From Rheinheimera sp. (lineage in GTDB: Bacteria > Pseudomonadota > Gammaproteobacteria > Enterobacterales > Alteromonadaceae), in NCBI GenBank assembly GCA_003543135.1, contig DPJG01000007.1:47940-111939 (forward strand): DNA of 64,000 nucleotides. Direction: 5' to 3'. Under the pieces are notes generated by a model. That model saw only the letters and a list, made by a program, of their open reading frames with translations, ran no database searches and was not told the DNA's origin. The position numbers and the translations under genes are program-made. Shown here in pieces: positions 56,862 through 64,000 of the stretch. The stretch's first letter is position 1, and each line of letters starts with the position of its first letter.

Positions 56862-58124
56862 TTGACTACAGTCAGATCCCGCTATTCGCTGGTTAAAAAA
56901 ATCACCCGCCAGAATCTGACCGTGCTGCTGGTCAGCATGTTGCTGAGTTTTGTATTGATTGCAGCTGTGTTATGGCTGACAGCGCGCGATCGTCAGGGCA
57001 GTGCAGCTGAACTGGCAGCTGTGCAGCTGGCACGTAATGTGTCAGCCATGCTGGTTTTTAATGATCCGGTTGAAGCCAGCCGTGAGCTGACCTTACTTGC
57101 CAATCAGCGCGCGCTCACTGCTATTGCTTTGTACGATAGTCAGGGCAAGTTGTTTGCGTCTGTGCCTGGCGTGGCAGTGGCAGAATTTGCGTCGGACACT
57201 TTGGCCCTGAGCACAGAGCGCGGTTATCAGGGGCTGCAAATCAAAATCAGCACACCTGTGCTGGTTAAAGACAAAGTTGAAGGTGTGCTTTATCTCAGTG
57301 AATCTTTGCATCAGTTGATGAACTGGTTTATTCAGGGGCTGGCGGTGATGTCGGTGCTGATGCTGCTGATTTATCTGCTGGCCGCCCGCTTATTGGTGAA
57401 GTTACAAAAGCAGGCGTTGTCGCCTTTGGTGGAGCTAGCGGCGCTGGCGGAGCGGGTGGCTGCGGAGCGTAATTTTTCTTTGCGTGCACCTGTGGTCAAT
57501 AACGATGAAATCGGCAGTCTGACCCAGGGGTTTAATGAGTTATTAAAAAGGGCCGAAATCTGGCAGTCAGAACTCAGTGTTCAGCTGCAGCAGGAATCTG
57601 AGCGCGGTGCTGAGCTTGAACATCTGGCGTTATACGACAGCCTGACCGCTTTACCGAACCGGCATTATTTTGGCCAGTTGTTACATCAGATGGTCAGTGA
57701 CAGTGTGCAGCATGGCCAAAAATCGGCGCTGTTATTTATCGATTTGGACAATTTTAAATATGTAAATGACAACTTTGGCCATGACGCCGGTGATGCGGTG
57801 CTGGTGGAAGTCAGTAAACGTATTCTGGCAGTGATCCGAGCCGACGATCATTTATGCCGGCTGGGTGGTGATGAATTTGCGCTGTTGCTGCCAAAACAGG
57901 TGACAGTCTCACAAACCTCGCAACTGTGCGAGCGGTTGCTTGCACAAATCCGCGCACCTTTGTTGATAAAAAACACACCGATGCCGGTAGGTTTAAGTAT
58001 TGGGGTGGCGCTGTGCCCTGAGCACAGCAACGATGTCGCAACCCTATTACAGCTGGCGGATGAAGCCATGTACAGAGCAAAACGGGCAGGAAAAAATGGC
58101 TATCAGATCTATCAGGCTAGCTAA
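56862..58124 (+). CDS. CHASE8-HAMP-GGDEF diguanylate cyclase (YfiN/TpbB-like)
   Basis: 420 aa from a TTG start with GAGG seven bases upstream; no ATG is in frame. TM1 (about 19-40), periplasmic CHASE8 domain with QLARNVSAMLVFNDPVEASR, TM2 (about 155-172), HAMP (SPLVELAALAERVAAERNFS), and GGDEF with intact RLGGDEFALLLP. The I-site RxxD is present in the region before the motif. YfiN is held inactive by periplasmic YfiR and senses redox in Pseudomonas. Here a YfiR homologue is encoded two genes downstream, in the same operon. Confidence 0.93.
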   Translation: MTTVRSRYSLVKKITRQNLTVLLVSMLLSFVLIAAVLWLTARDRQGSAAELAAVQLARNVSAMLVFNDPVEASRELTLLANQRALTAIALYDSQGKLFASVPGVAVAEFASDTLALSTERGYQGLQIKISTPVLVKDKVEGVLYLSESLHQLMNWFIQGLAVMSVLMLLIYLLAARLLVKLQKQALSPLVELAALAERVAAERNFSLRAPVVNNDEIGSLTQGFNELLKRAEIWQSELSVQLQQESERGAELEHLALYDSLTALPNRHYFGQLLHQMVSDSVQHGQKSALLFIDLDNFKYVNDNFGHDAGDAVLVEVSKRILAVIRADDHLCRLGGDEFALLLPKQVTVSQTSQLCERLLAQIRAPLLIKNTPMPVGLSIGVALCPEHSNDVATLLQLADEAMYRAKRAGKNGYQIYQAS

Positions 58125-60066
58125 GCTCTGCGGGCTTTGGCTGTTTAGTACTACTTGTGAAGCTCAGCAGCTCCCAAGCCTGGAGGAGCTGCTGCGGCAA
58201 AAAACCAATGTGGATGCATCGCAGATTGAAGTCTCGACTTCGGCCCGTTATCAGCAAAATGCCGGCCAGTCGCCGCAGGTGACTTATCTGGTCACCGACG
58301 ATGAAATCAAGCGGTTTGGCCTGCGTAACCTGGGAGAAATATTAAGTTTAATGCCAGGGCTTTATGTCAGTACCGACAGCAGTTTTGGCTATTTGACCGC
58401 CAGGGGCATAGGCCGGCCTGGTAACTACAACTCCAGATTGTTGTTTTTGCTCGATGGCACCCGGTTAAACGACAATATTTACGATGCCGGTATTATCGGC
58501 AGCGATTTTTTTATCGACACCCAGCTGATTGAACGGGTGGAGTATAGCCCGGGCAGTGGGTCGGCTTTATATGGCAATAATGCGTTTTTGGGAGTGGTGA
58601 ATATCATCACCAAAAGAGGCAACCAGTTGCAGGGCGCACAACTGGCGCTTGCCGGCGACAACCAGCACCACAATACTTTGTCATTATCTTATGGGCTGCG
58701 GCACGACAGCGGCCACGAAGGCTGGCTGGCGCTCAGTAAAGGCGACAGACGCCATATTGATTTTCCGGACAAGCAGGCTACACCGCTGCTCTGGCAGCAA
58801 AAAAACAATAATCTTGATCACACAGACAAAATTTCCGGCAGTTACCGCTATCGGCGTTTGCATCTGATGCTGGGCGCCATTGACAGAGTGCGCGAAGAGC
58901 CAGTGTCACTGCAATCCCCTACAGCTGTGACCGGCATCACACGTGACGAAAACCGTAATTATTTTATTGCGCTGCAGCATGGACTCAGCCTGACAGATGA
59001 GCTGGAGCTGTACAGCCATTTGTCGACCAACAGCGCTTATTACCGTGCGCTGACACCTTTTTTATCCGGGCCGGCAACACAGAATAACTACGATTTTGCC
59101 GTGCGTGGCAAATGGACCAACCTGGATTTACGTTTTAGTTACCAGCCCAGTGCCCAAAGCCATTTGCTGCTGGGCGTTGATGCGCAAAAAGACCATCACC
59201 AGAGTTATCGCCTGAGTATTGATGGCGTGCTGCCGCTGCTTGACGCTAATAGCAGTAACAACAGAGCTGGTTTGTATCTGCAACACGACTGGCAGCTGCT
59301 GAGCGAGCATCGGCTGATCACTGGTTTTCGGTATGACTACACAGCGCAGAATGTGCGGGAGCTGAGCCCGAAAGTAGGTTGGGTCTGGCAAAGTTCGGCT
59401 GAGCAAAGCCTGAAATTAAGTTACGGCACGGCGTTTCGGGCGCCCAATGAATACGAGCAGGAAACCAATAAGTTTTTTCAGGCCGGCATGCCGGTATCAG
59501 AGCTTATCCGCACGCTGGAGGCAAGCTGGCAGCGCCAGTTTGCATCGGGCTGGGCTTTGTCTGCCACGCTTTATCATTCCAGTGTTGAAAATATGATCAC
59601 CAGCAGCGTTGGTCAGACCGCTGTGCTGCAGTTTTATAACGACCGCGAGGTAAAAGCTAGTGGGGTTGAAAGTACGGCGACCAAACGCTGGCCACAGGGG
59701 GCTCAGCTGCAGCTTTCGGCCAGCGTGCAGCGGGCCCGTTACGATTTTAACAGCGCGGATCTAACCAATGCGCCAGAGCGGTTATTTAAAGCGCACTTCA
59801 GCCAGCCACTCTGGACTGAAGCGCTTGAACTGAACTGGCGGCTTTTTGCGGCTTCACCCAGGCAAAGTGTGCGGGGTGAACTGGCAGGTTTTGCCAGGCA
59901 CGACCTGATGTTGTCCTGGCAAGGCAACAAAGACTTGTCGGTGATCTTTGGTGTCAAGAACCTGTTTGACCGTCAATATCTAGATGTGCCGCTGGCGAGC
60001 GGTGTGCTGTTAGGTCAGCCCGGCCGTAGTGTTGAGCTGGCATTACGCTGGAACTTTTTCCAATGA
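58096..60066 (+). CDS. TonB-dependent receptor in a cyclase/YfiR operon
   Basis: About 656 aa from ATG 58096, 29 bases inside the upstream cyclase gene; earlier ATGs in the same frame overlap deeper and give no signal peptide. Signal peptide ends CEAQQ. Plug domain: ISTSARYQQ-like region, LGEILSLMPGLYV, YNSRLLFLLDGTRLNDNIY and SALYGNNAFLGVVNIITKR. The barrel ends VELALRWNFFQ. It resembles cobalamin/siderophore receptors of small size. Translational overlap on both sides (29 and 4 bp) ties it to the cyclase and YfiR genes. Ligand unknown. Confidence 0.9.
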   Translation: MAIRSIRLAKLCGLWLFSTTCEAQQLPSLEELLRQKTNVDASQIEVSTSARYQQNAGQSPQVTYLVTDDEIKRFGLRNLGEILSLMPGLYVSTDSSFGYLTARGIGRPGNYNSRLLFLLDGTRLNDNIYDAGIIGSDFFIDTQLIERVEYSPGSGSALYGNNAFLGVVNIITKRGNQLQGAQLALAGDNQHHNTLSLSYGLRHDSGHEGWLALSKGDRRHIDFPDKQATPLLWQQKNNNLDHTDKISGSYRYRRLHLMLGAIDRVREEPVSLQSPTAVTGITRDENRNYFIALQHGLSLTDELELYSHLSTNSAYYRALTPFLSGPATQNNYDFAVRGKWTNLDLRFSYQPSAQSHLLLGVDAQKDHHQSYRLSIDGVLPLLDANSSNNRAGLYLQHDWQLLSEHRLITGFRYDYTAQNVRELSPKVGWVWQSSAEQSLKLSYGTAFRAPNEYEQETNKFFQAGMPVSELIRTLEASWQRQFASGWALSATLYHSSVENMITSSVGQTAVLQFYNDREVKASGVESTATKRWPQGAQLQLSASVQRARYDFNSADLTNAPERLFKAHFSQPLWTEALELNWRLFAASPRQSVRGELAGFARHDLMLSWQGNKDLSVIFGVKNLFDRQYLDVPLASGVLLGQPGRSVELALRWNFFQ

Positions 60067-60557
60067 AAGCGCAGCAGCTGGTGCTCTTTGGTGCCTGCCT
60101 TGGCGCTTTAATGCCACAAAGTGCATGCAGCGCTGAAGCTGAACTTAAAGCGGCCTTGTTATACCGTTTTGTGCAGTTTAGCCAGTGGTCGCAGCAGGCT
60201 CCTCCGGTGCAGCTGTATTGTGTGGCAGGGGATAAAGAAGTGGCCAGTGCATTACAGGCCTTGCTCAAACAAAGCAACGACAGTAGCAAGTTATTATCCT
60301 CGGTGAAAGACAGCAGCGCCTGCTCTGTGCTTTATATGAGCGACAGCCTGGCTAAACAGCCGAAGTGGCATGCACTGTTACGGCAAAAGGGTCTGTTAAC
60401 AGTGGTTGAAGGTGCTGAACTGTTCCGCAAAGGTGCCCATTTTGGCCTGATAGCCGAGCCCAACCGCATTTCATTCCGGGTCAACCTGACCCTGGCCCGC
60501 GAGCAGGGCTTTCACCTAAGCGCTCAGATGTTAAAGCTGGCAAAAGAAATTCATTAA
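60063..60557 (+). CDS. yfiR: YfiR family (DUF4154) periplasmic protein
   Basis: 164 aa. Signal peptide near residues 1-22 (LVLFGACLGALMPQSACSA). DUF4154 character: EAELKAALLYRFVQFSQWSQ, VQLYCVAGDKEVASAL, LLTVVEGAELFRKGAHFGLI and RISFRVNLTLAREQGFHLSAQMLKLAK. YfiR binds the periplasmic domain of YfiN and represses cyclase activity, under redox control. It overlaps the receptor gene by four bases (ATGA), making it the last gene of the operon. Confidence 0.92.
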   Translation: MKAQQLVLFGACLGALMPQSACSAEAELKAALLYRFVQFSQWSQQAPPVQLYCVAGDKEVASALQALLKQSNDSSKLLSSVKDSSACSVLYMSDSLAKQPKWHALLRQKGLLTVVEGAELFRKGAHFGLIAEPNRISFRVNLTLAREQGFHLSAQMLKLAKEIH

Positions 60558-60923
60558 CCAAATGACCGTTATTGCGCCAGCAGTCCGTATCTGCCCATCT
60601 TGCAACCCCGGCATGTTTTGAACTGCCACAACGCATAACCCTGCCCGGGTGTGTATAAAGTAAGGAGTGATTTGCCGTTTTAAGGGAATTAGTCGCTCAG
60701 GCTGCTACAAAAATCCATCATTCACTGCACAGGGAATTTGTTATCTCAGGCATGGCCGGAGTCATTTATGCTTTGGCTGTGATGACAAAGCGAATCCCGA
60801 TTAAGTGATACGGCTGTCAGGTGCTTCTTGGGATACAAATATCAAGCATCAGTAAACAACAATAAAAATCTTTGTGTTAACCCGACACTATTGCTCATTG
60901 CGCTGACGAAGGACTTGTAACTG
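60558..60923. other. Intergenic region of about 370 bp
   Basis: Between yfiR and the P-type ATPase. A weak GC hairpin (ACCC/GGGT) lies near 60645, and a TAAGGAGTG site near 60660 is followed by no open frame. The promoter of the ATPase must lie here. No gene recognised. Confidence 0.5.
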
Positions 60924-63506
60924 ATGCCAGACAACCACGAGATGCCACAGAGCTTTACCCATGGTCTTAGCACTGCAACGGCCAGTCGTCGTTTACGCCT
61001 GGAAGGGCCAAATGAGCTGCCTCATGCAGACAAGCGCCCGCTGTTTTATATTGTGCTTGAGGTATTGCGTGAACCGATGTTTTTACTGTTGTTGGCCGGT
61101 GGGCTTGTTTATCTGTTGCTGGGCGATCTGACCGAAGCGCTGATTTTGCTGATTTTTGCCAGTGTCTCAGTTGTGATTACAGTGCTACAGGAAAGCCGAT
61201 CCGAGCGTGTGTTGGAGGCATTACGCGATTTATCTTCACCCCGGGCGCTGGTGATCCGCGATGGTGTGCGGCAGCGGATTGCCGGGCGCGAGGTGGTGCG
61301 TGAGGATATGCTGGTGCTGGAAGAAGGCGATCGGATTGCCGCGGATGCGATTTTAATTCAGTCCACGGACCTGCAAGTGGACGAATCCTTGCTAACCGGA
61401 GAGTCGGTGCCGGTCGGGAAAGTGGTTGCTACTTTGGAAGATACAGGCACAACAACAGCGCATAACCCCGGCGGCGAAGGCCAGCCCTATGTCTATTCCG
61501 GCTCACTTGTGGTGCGCGGTAGCGCGCTGGCCCGGGTGCTGGCCACAGGCGCCCGCACTGAAATCGGCAAGATAGGCCAATCGCTGTCGGCATTGGACGT
61601 GCAGGCGCCCCGTCTGCGTAGCGAAATCAGCCGGATCGTGCTTTGGTTTGGTGGGGCTGGTGCTTTGGCGGCAGCGCTGGTGGTGCTGCTGTACGGCCTG
61701 ATCCGCGGTGAGTGGCTCGAAGCTGTGCTGGCCGGCATTGCTATTGGTATGTCGTTACTGCCGGAAGAATTCCCTGTGGTGTTGGCGGTATTTATGGCAA
61801 TGGGTGCCTGGCGTATTGGCAAAGCCGGAGTGTTGACACGTCGCGCCGCTGCTATTGAAACCCTGGGATCAGCCACTGTCCTTTGTACGGACAAAACCGG
61901 CACACTGACACAAAACCGTATGGCTCTGGCGCAACTCTGGTTGCCGTCGGGTGAAAGCCTGACACTGGAGCCGTCAACTGTTGTACCTCTGCATTATCAG
62001 GCTCTGATTAAAACTGCGACGTTGGCAAGCGCTGTGCATCCGTCCGATCCGATGGAGCTGGCACTGCACAAGACCCACGCAACTTTTTCCAGGTCGAGCG
62101 CCTTGGATGATCTGGCTGATAGGCGCAATACGAAGCTTGTTTACACTTATGGACTGAGGCCAGAGCTCGCTGCTATGTCCAATATCTGGCAGGAAGGCGG
62201 GCAGTTGAATATCTGCGCCAAGGGCGCGCCGGAAGCAATTACCCGTTTGTGCAGCTTGTCCGGCGATGCAGCGCAAAAGGTTCTGCACGCTGTTGAGCAG
62301 ATGGCAAGCCAGGGCATCAGGGTGCTGGCGGTCGCAACAGCAACAACTGTGGATCAGCAATGGGCAGAGTCGCAACTGGATTATCACTACAGCCTGTCGG
62401 GGCTGGTTGGCTTTGCTGATCCGATCCGCGAGAGTGTGCCGGCGGCCATTGCTGAATGCCAGCGCGCCGGGATCCGGGTGGTGATGATTACCGGTGACTA
62501 TGCCGCTACTGCGCAATCCATTGCTTCACAAGCAGGGATCGAACAAGGCCGGGTACTTAGCGGAGATGAGTTGGACGCGCTTGATGAGCGTCAACTGGCA
62601 GCGTTGTTAAAAACGGTCACAGTATTTGCACGTATTATGCCACAGCAAAAATTGCGCATAGTGCAGGCATTTAAAGCCAGTGGTGAGGTGGTTGCAATGA
62701 CAGGTGATGGGGTTAACGATGCGCCATCACTGAAAGCAGCACATATCGGCGTTGCCATGGGCGGCCGGGGTACCGATGTGGCGCGTGAAGCCTCAGCTTT
62801 GGTGCTGCTCAACGATGACTTTTCTGCCATTGTGCAGTCGGCTCGGCTAGGACGGCGGATTTACGACAATATCCGCAAGGCCATGGCTTTTATCCTCGCA
62901 GTGCATGTGCCTATTGCCGGCTTAGCGCTGTTGCCATTATTTTTTGGTTTGCCCATGTTGCTGGGGCCTATTCATATCGCTTTGCTGGAAATGGTTATAG
63001 ATCCGGTTTGTGCGCTGGTATTTGAAGCCGAACGTCCGGAGGATGATGTGATGGACCGTCCGCCGCGCGATCCGGCTGAATCGATGTTTTCTCCGGCCAT
63101 GCTGGTCTGGAGTCTGCTGCAGGGCACTATTGCTTTTGCCATGCTGGCGGCAGTTTTTCTGCTCAAAAACGCAGCGGGTGCAGCTGAGCATGAAGTGCGG
63201 GCGCTGGTGTTCTTTGGTTTGATTGCTCAGCTTATCGCGCTGATTTTGGTCAACCGCTCTTTTCAGGCCTCACTGCGCGATGCTTTTTTGCGCAAAAACA
63301 AAGCGCTACGCTATGTGCTTGTGGCGGTCGGCAGTGTCACGGCCCTGGTGCTGATATTGCCTCAGGCGCAACAGCTTTTGATGTTCAGCACTATGGGCTT
63401 AAGCGGCATGCTGCTGGCGCTGAGTTTAGGCGTTGGCCTTCTTTTTATTCTTGAGAGTTGTAAGTATTTCATGAAGCGTATGCAGCTTCGCAAGCCAAAA
63501 CACTGA
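60924..63506 (+). CDS. P-type cation-transporting ATPase (P2-like)
   Basis: 860 aa. N-terminal cation-ATPase domain (GLSTATASRRLRLEGPNELP), helices about 45-85, actuator TGES motif in LLTGESVPVGK, phosphorylation site CTDKTGTLTQNRM (about 322) and hinge TGDGVNDAPSLKAAHIGVAM. The M4 motif reads LLPEEFPVVLAVF (PEE instead of the PEG of SERCA). Six helices follow near the C-terminus. The family contains Ca2+, Mg2+ and Na+ pumps; the ion cannot be assigned. Single gene with no metal-sensing regulator beside it. Confidence 0.92.
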   Translation: MPDNHEMPQSFTHGLSTATASRRLRLEGPNELPHADKRPLFYIVLEVLREPMFLLLLAGGLVYLLLGDLTEALILLIFASVSVVITVLQESRSERVLEALRDLSSPRALVIRDGVRQRIAGREVVREDMLVLEEGDRIAADAILIQSTDLQVDESLLTGESVPVGKVVATLEDTGTTTAHNPGGEGQPYVYSGSLVVRGSALARVLATGARTEIGKIGQSLSALDVQAPRLRSEISRIVLWFGGAGALAAALVVLLYGLIRGEWLEAVLAGIAIGMSLLPEEFPVVLAVFMAMGAWRIGKAGVLTRRAAAIETLGSATVLCTDKTGTLTQNRMALAQLWLPSGESLTLEPSTVVPLHYQALIKTATLASAVHPSDPMELALHKTHATFSRSSALDDLADRRNTKLVYTYGLRPELAAMSNIWQEGGQLNICAKGAPEAITRLCSLSGDAAQKVLHAVEQMASQGIRVLAVATATTVDQQWAESQLDYHYSLSGLVGFADPIRESVPAAIAECQRAGIRVVMITGDYAATAQSIASQAGIEQGRVLSGDELDALDERQLAALLKTVTVFARIMPQQKLRIVQAFKASGEVVAMTGDGVNDAPSLKAAHIGVAMGGRGTDVAREASALVLLNDDFSAIVQSARLGRRIYDNIRKAMAFILAVHVPIAGLALLPLFFGLPMLLGPIHIALLEMVIDPVCALVFEAERPEDDVMDRPPRDPAESMFSPAMLVWSLLQGTIAFAMLAAVFLLKNAAGAAEHEVRALVFFGLIAQLIALILVNRSFQASLRDAFLRKNKALRYVLVAVGSVTALVLILPQAQQLLMFSTMGLSGMLLALSLGVGLLFILESCKYFMKRMQLRKPKH

Positions 63507-63939
63507 GATCGCGGTCTGTAAATAATTCAACGCGCGCCACTTATTTACCTGAAACAGTCCTTTTCCGCGGACGCCATTGCAAAGATTGTGTGTTCAATAC
63601 TGAAGATAGAAGGTCATTGATGGTGCCCATGCCGGACACAACTCTGTTTACAGTGAAACGGACAATACCAACAGCTTGATGGGGTCGATGAAATGCCGGT
63701 ACTGAGCATCTGCAATATTAACAGCCCTCTGGTGCCGCGACTTTCTGCTCAGATATAAATTTCCGTATTAAAACGCGTCTGACAAGACAGCTGTTCCACC
63801 GTAAAGTCTGTCACCGACTTTTAGAGTTATTTGCGACCAAACACAATTCAGTTCGTTTTGCGTCGTAAGTCAAATTTCGAACGGTAACTGTTTGAAAATA
63901 AAAATATTGGTTTGGAATAAATGAAGGGGAGAGAAATAT
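63507..63939. other. Intergenic region of about 430 bp before tRNA-Val
   Basis: No open frame with protein-like composition, terminator, or RNA was recognised. The sequence is moderately AT-rich. It lies between the ATPase gene and the minus-strand tRNA. Confidence 0.5.
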
Positions 63940-64000
63940 TGGTGCGTCCTAGTGGACTCGAACCACCGACCCCCACCATGTCAAGGTGGTGCTCTAACCA
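63940..64000 (-). tRNA. tRNA-Val (anticodon GAC), 5' part outside the window
   Basis: Read on the minus strand: anticodon stem CCACC, loop TTGACAT (anticodon GAC), stem GGTGG, then GGGTC variable loop, T-arm GGTGG-TTCGAGT-CCACT, and acceptor GGACGCA with a genomically encoded CCA at the 3' end (TGG at 63940-63942 on the + strand). This matches the enterobacterial tRNA-Val(GAC) closely. About 16 bases of the 5' end lie beyond the window. Confidence 0.95.

Noticed and set aside
63940-64000. tRNA end as an integration (att) site
   Set aside because: No integrase gene or duplicated tRNA 3' end is visible in the window.

Overview
The window reads as a stretch of chromosome from a gammaproteobacterium of the Alteromonadales/Chromatiaceae type (Rheinheimera- or Alishewanella-like). 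The basis is protein character only: a PsrA-type regulator next to a fadE acyl-CoA dehydrogenase, large TonB-dependent receptors, a PEP-CTERM protein, a VF530-family protein, a DUF3025 protein, a CHASE8-GGDEF/YfiR pair and a tRNA-Val(GAC) close to that of enterobacteria. I see no ribosomal RNA, phage genes, insertion sequences, CRISPR arrays or plasmid functions. Gene density is high and most genes are metabolic or envelope functions.

Layout. 0-11.7 kb: the 3' part of a VWA protein, an RDD membrane protein, a FabH-like ketoacyl synthase, a small CBM48-like protein, L-serine dehydratase (sdaA), a Nudix CoA pyrophosphatase with pabB, class I fumarase and a secreted S9 peptidase. 11.8-17.7 kb: signalling, with a chemotaxis receptor broken by an apparent one-base frameshift and a large PAS/GAF/PAS/GGDEF/EAL protein. 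17.7-19.4 kb: an AT-rich, poorly coding patch with one orphan membrane protein and one frameshifted secreted protein. 19.5-30.5 kb: the glutathione-dependent formaldehyde pathway (adhC, fghA), a phytase-like esterase overlapping a VF530 gene, asnB, DUF3025, a NatAB-like ABC exporter and a Nudix hydrolase. 30.5-36.4 kb: rimO, then a PEP-CTERM protein and a plant-subtilase-like S8 protease that look like one operon behind a good sigma-54 promoter match. 36.5-41.9 kb: a cytochrome c/FTR1 iron permease behind a perfect palindromic Fur-like box, and a TonB-dependent receptor preceded by an aromatic-rich leader ORF. 41.9-54.3 kb: psrA-like/fadE, nagZ, a GNAT, a PHA depolymerase-like esterase, topB, a prpE broken by an out-of-frame deletion, a beta-CASP metallo-hydrolase and an OsmC protein. 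54.4-64 kb: katG, a three-gene operon of CHASE8-HAMP-GGDEF cyclase, TonB-dependent receptor and YfiR protein, a P-type cation ATPase, and a truncated tRNA-Val at the right edge.

How the parts connect. The clearest functional units are: PsrA/FadE fatty-acid oxidation with a PsrA-like operator overlapping the psrA promoter; AdhC/FghA formaldehyde detoxification; iron-controlled FTR1 uptake; the cyclase-receptor-YfiR operon, which could link an outer-membrane receptor to c-di-GMP; and the sigma-54-preceded PEP-CTERM/protease pair. Three genes (MCP, the small secreted protein, prpE) carry reading-frame breaks. The first two are in A-runs and might be sequencing errors. The prpE lesion looks like an 8-base deletion in a conserved motif and is harder to explain that way.
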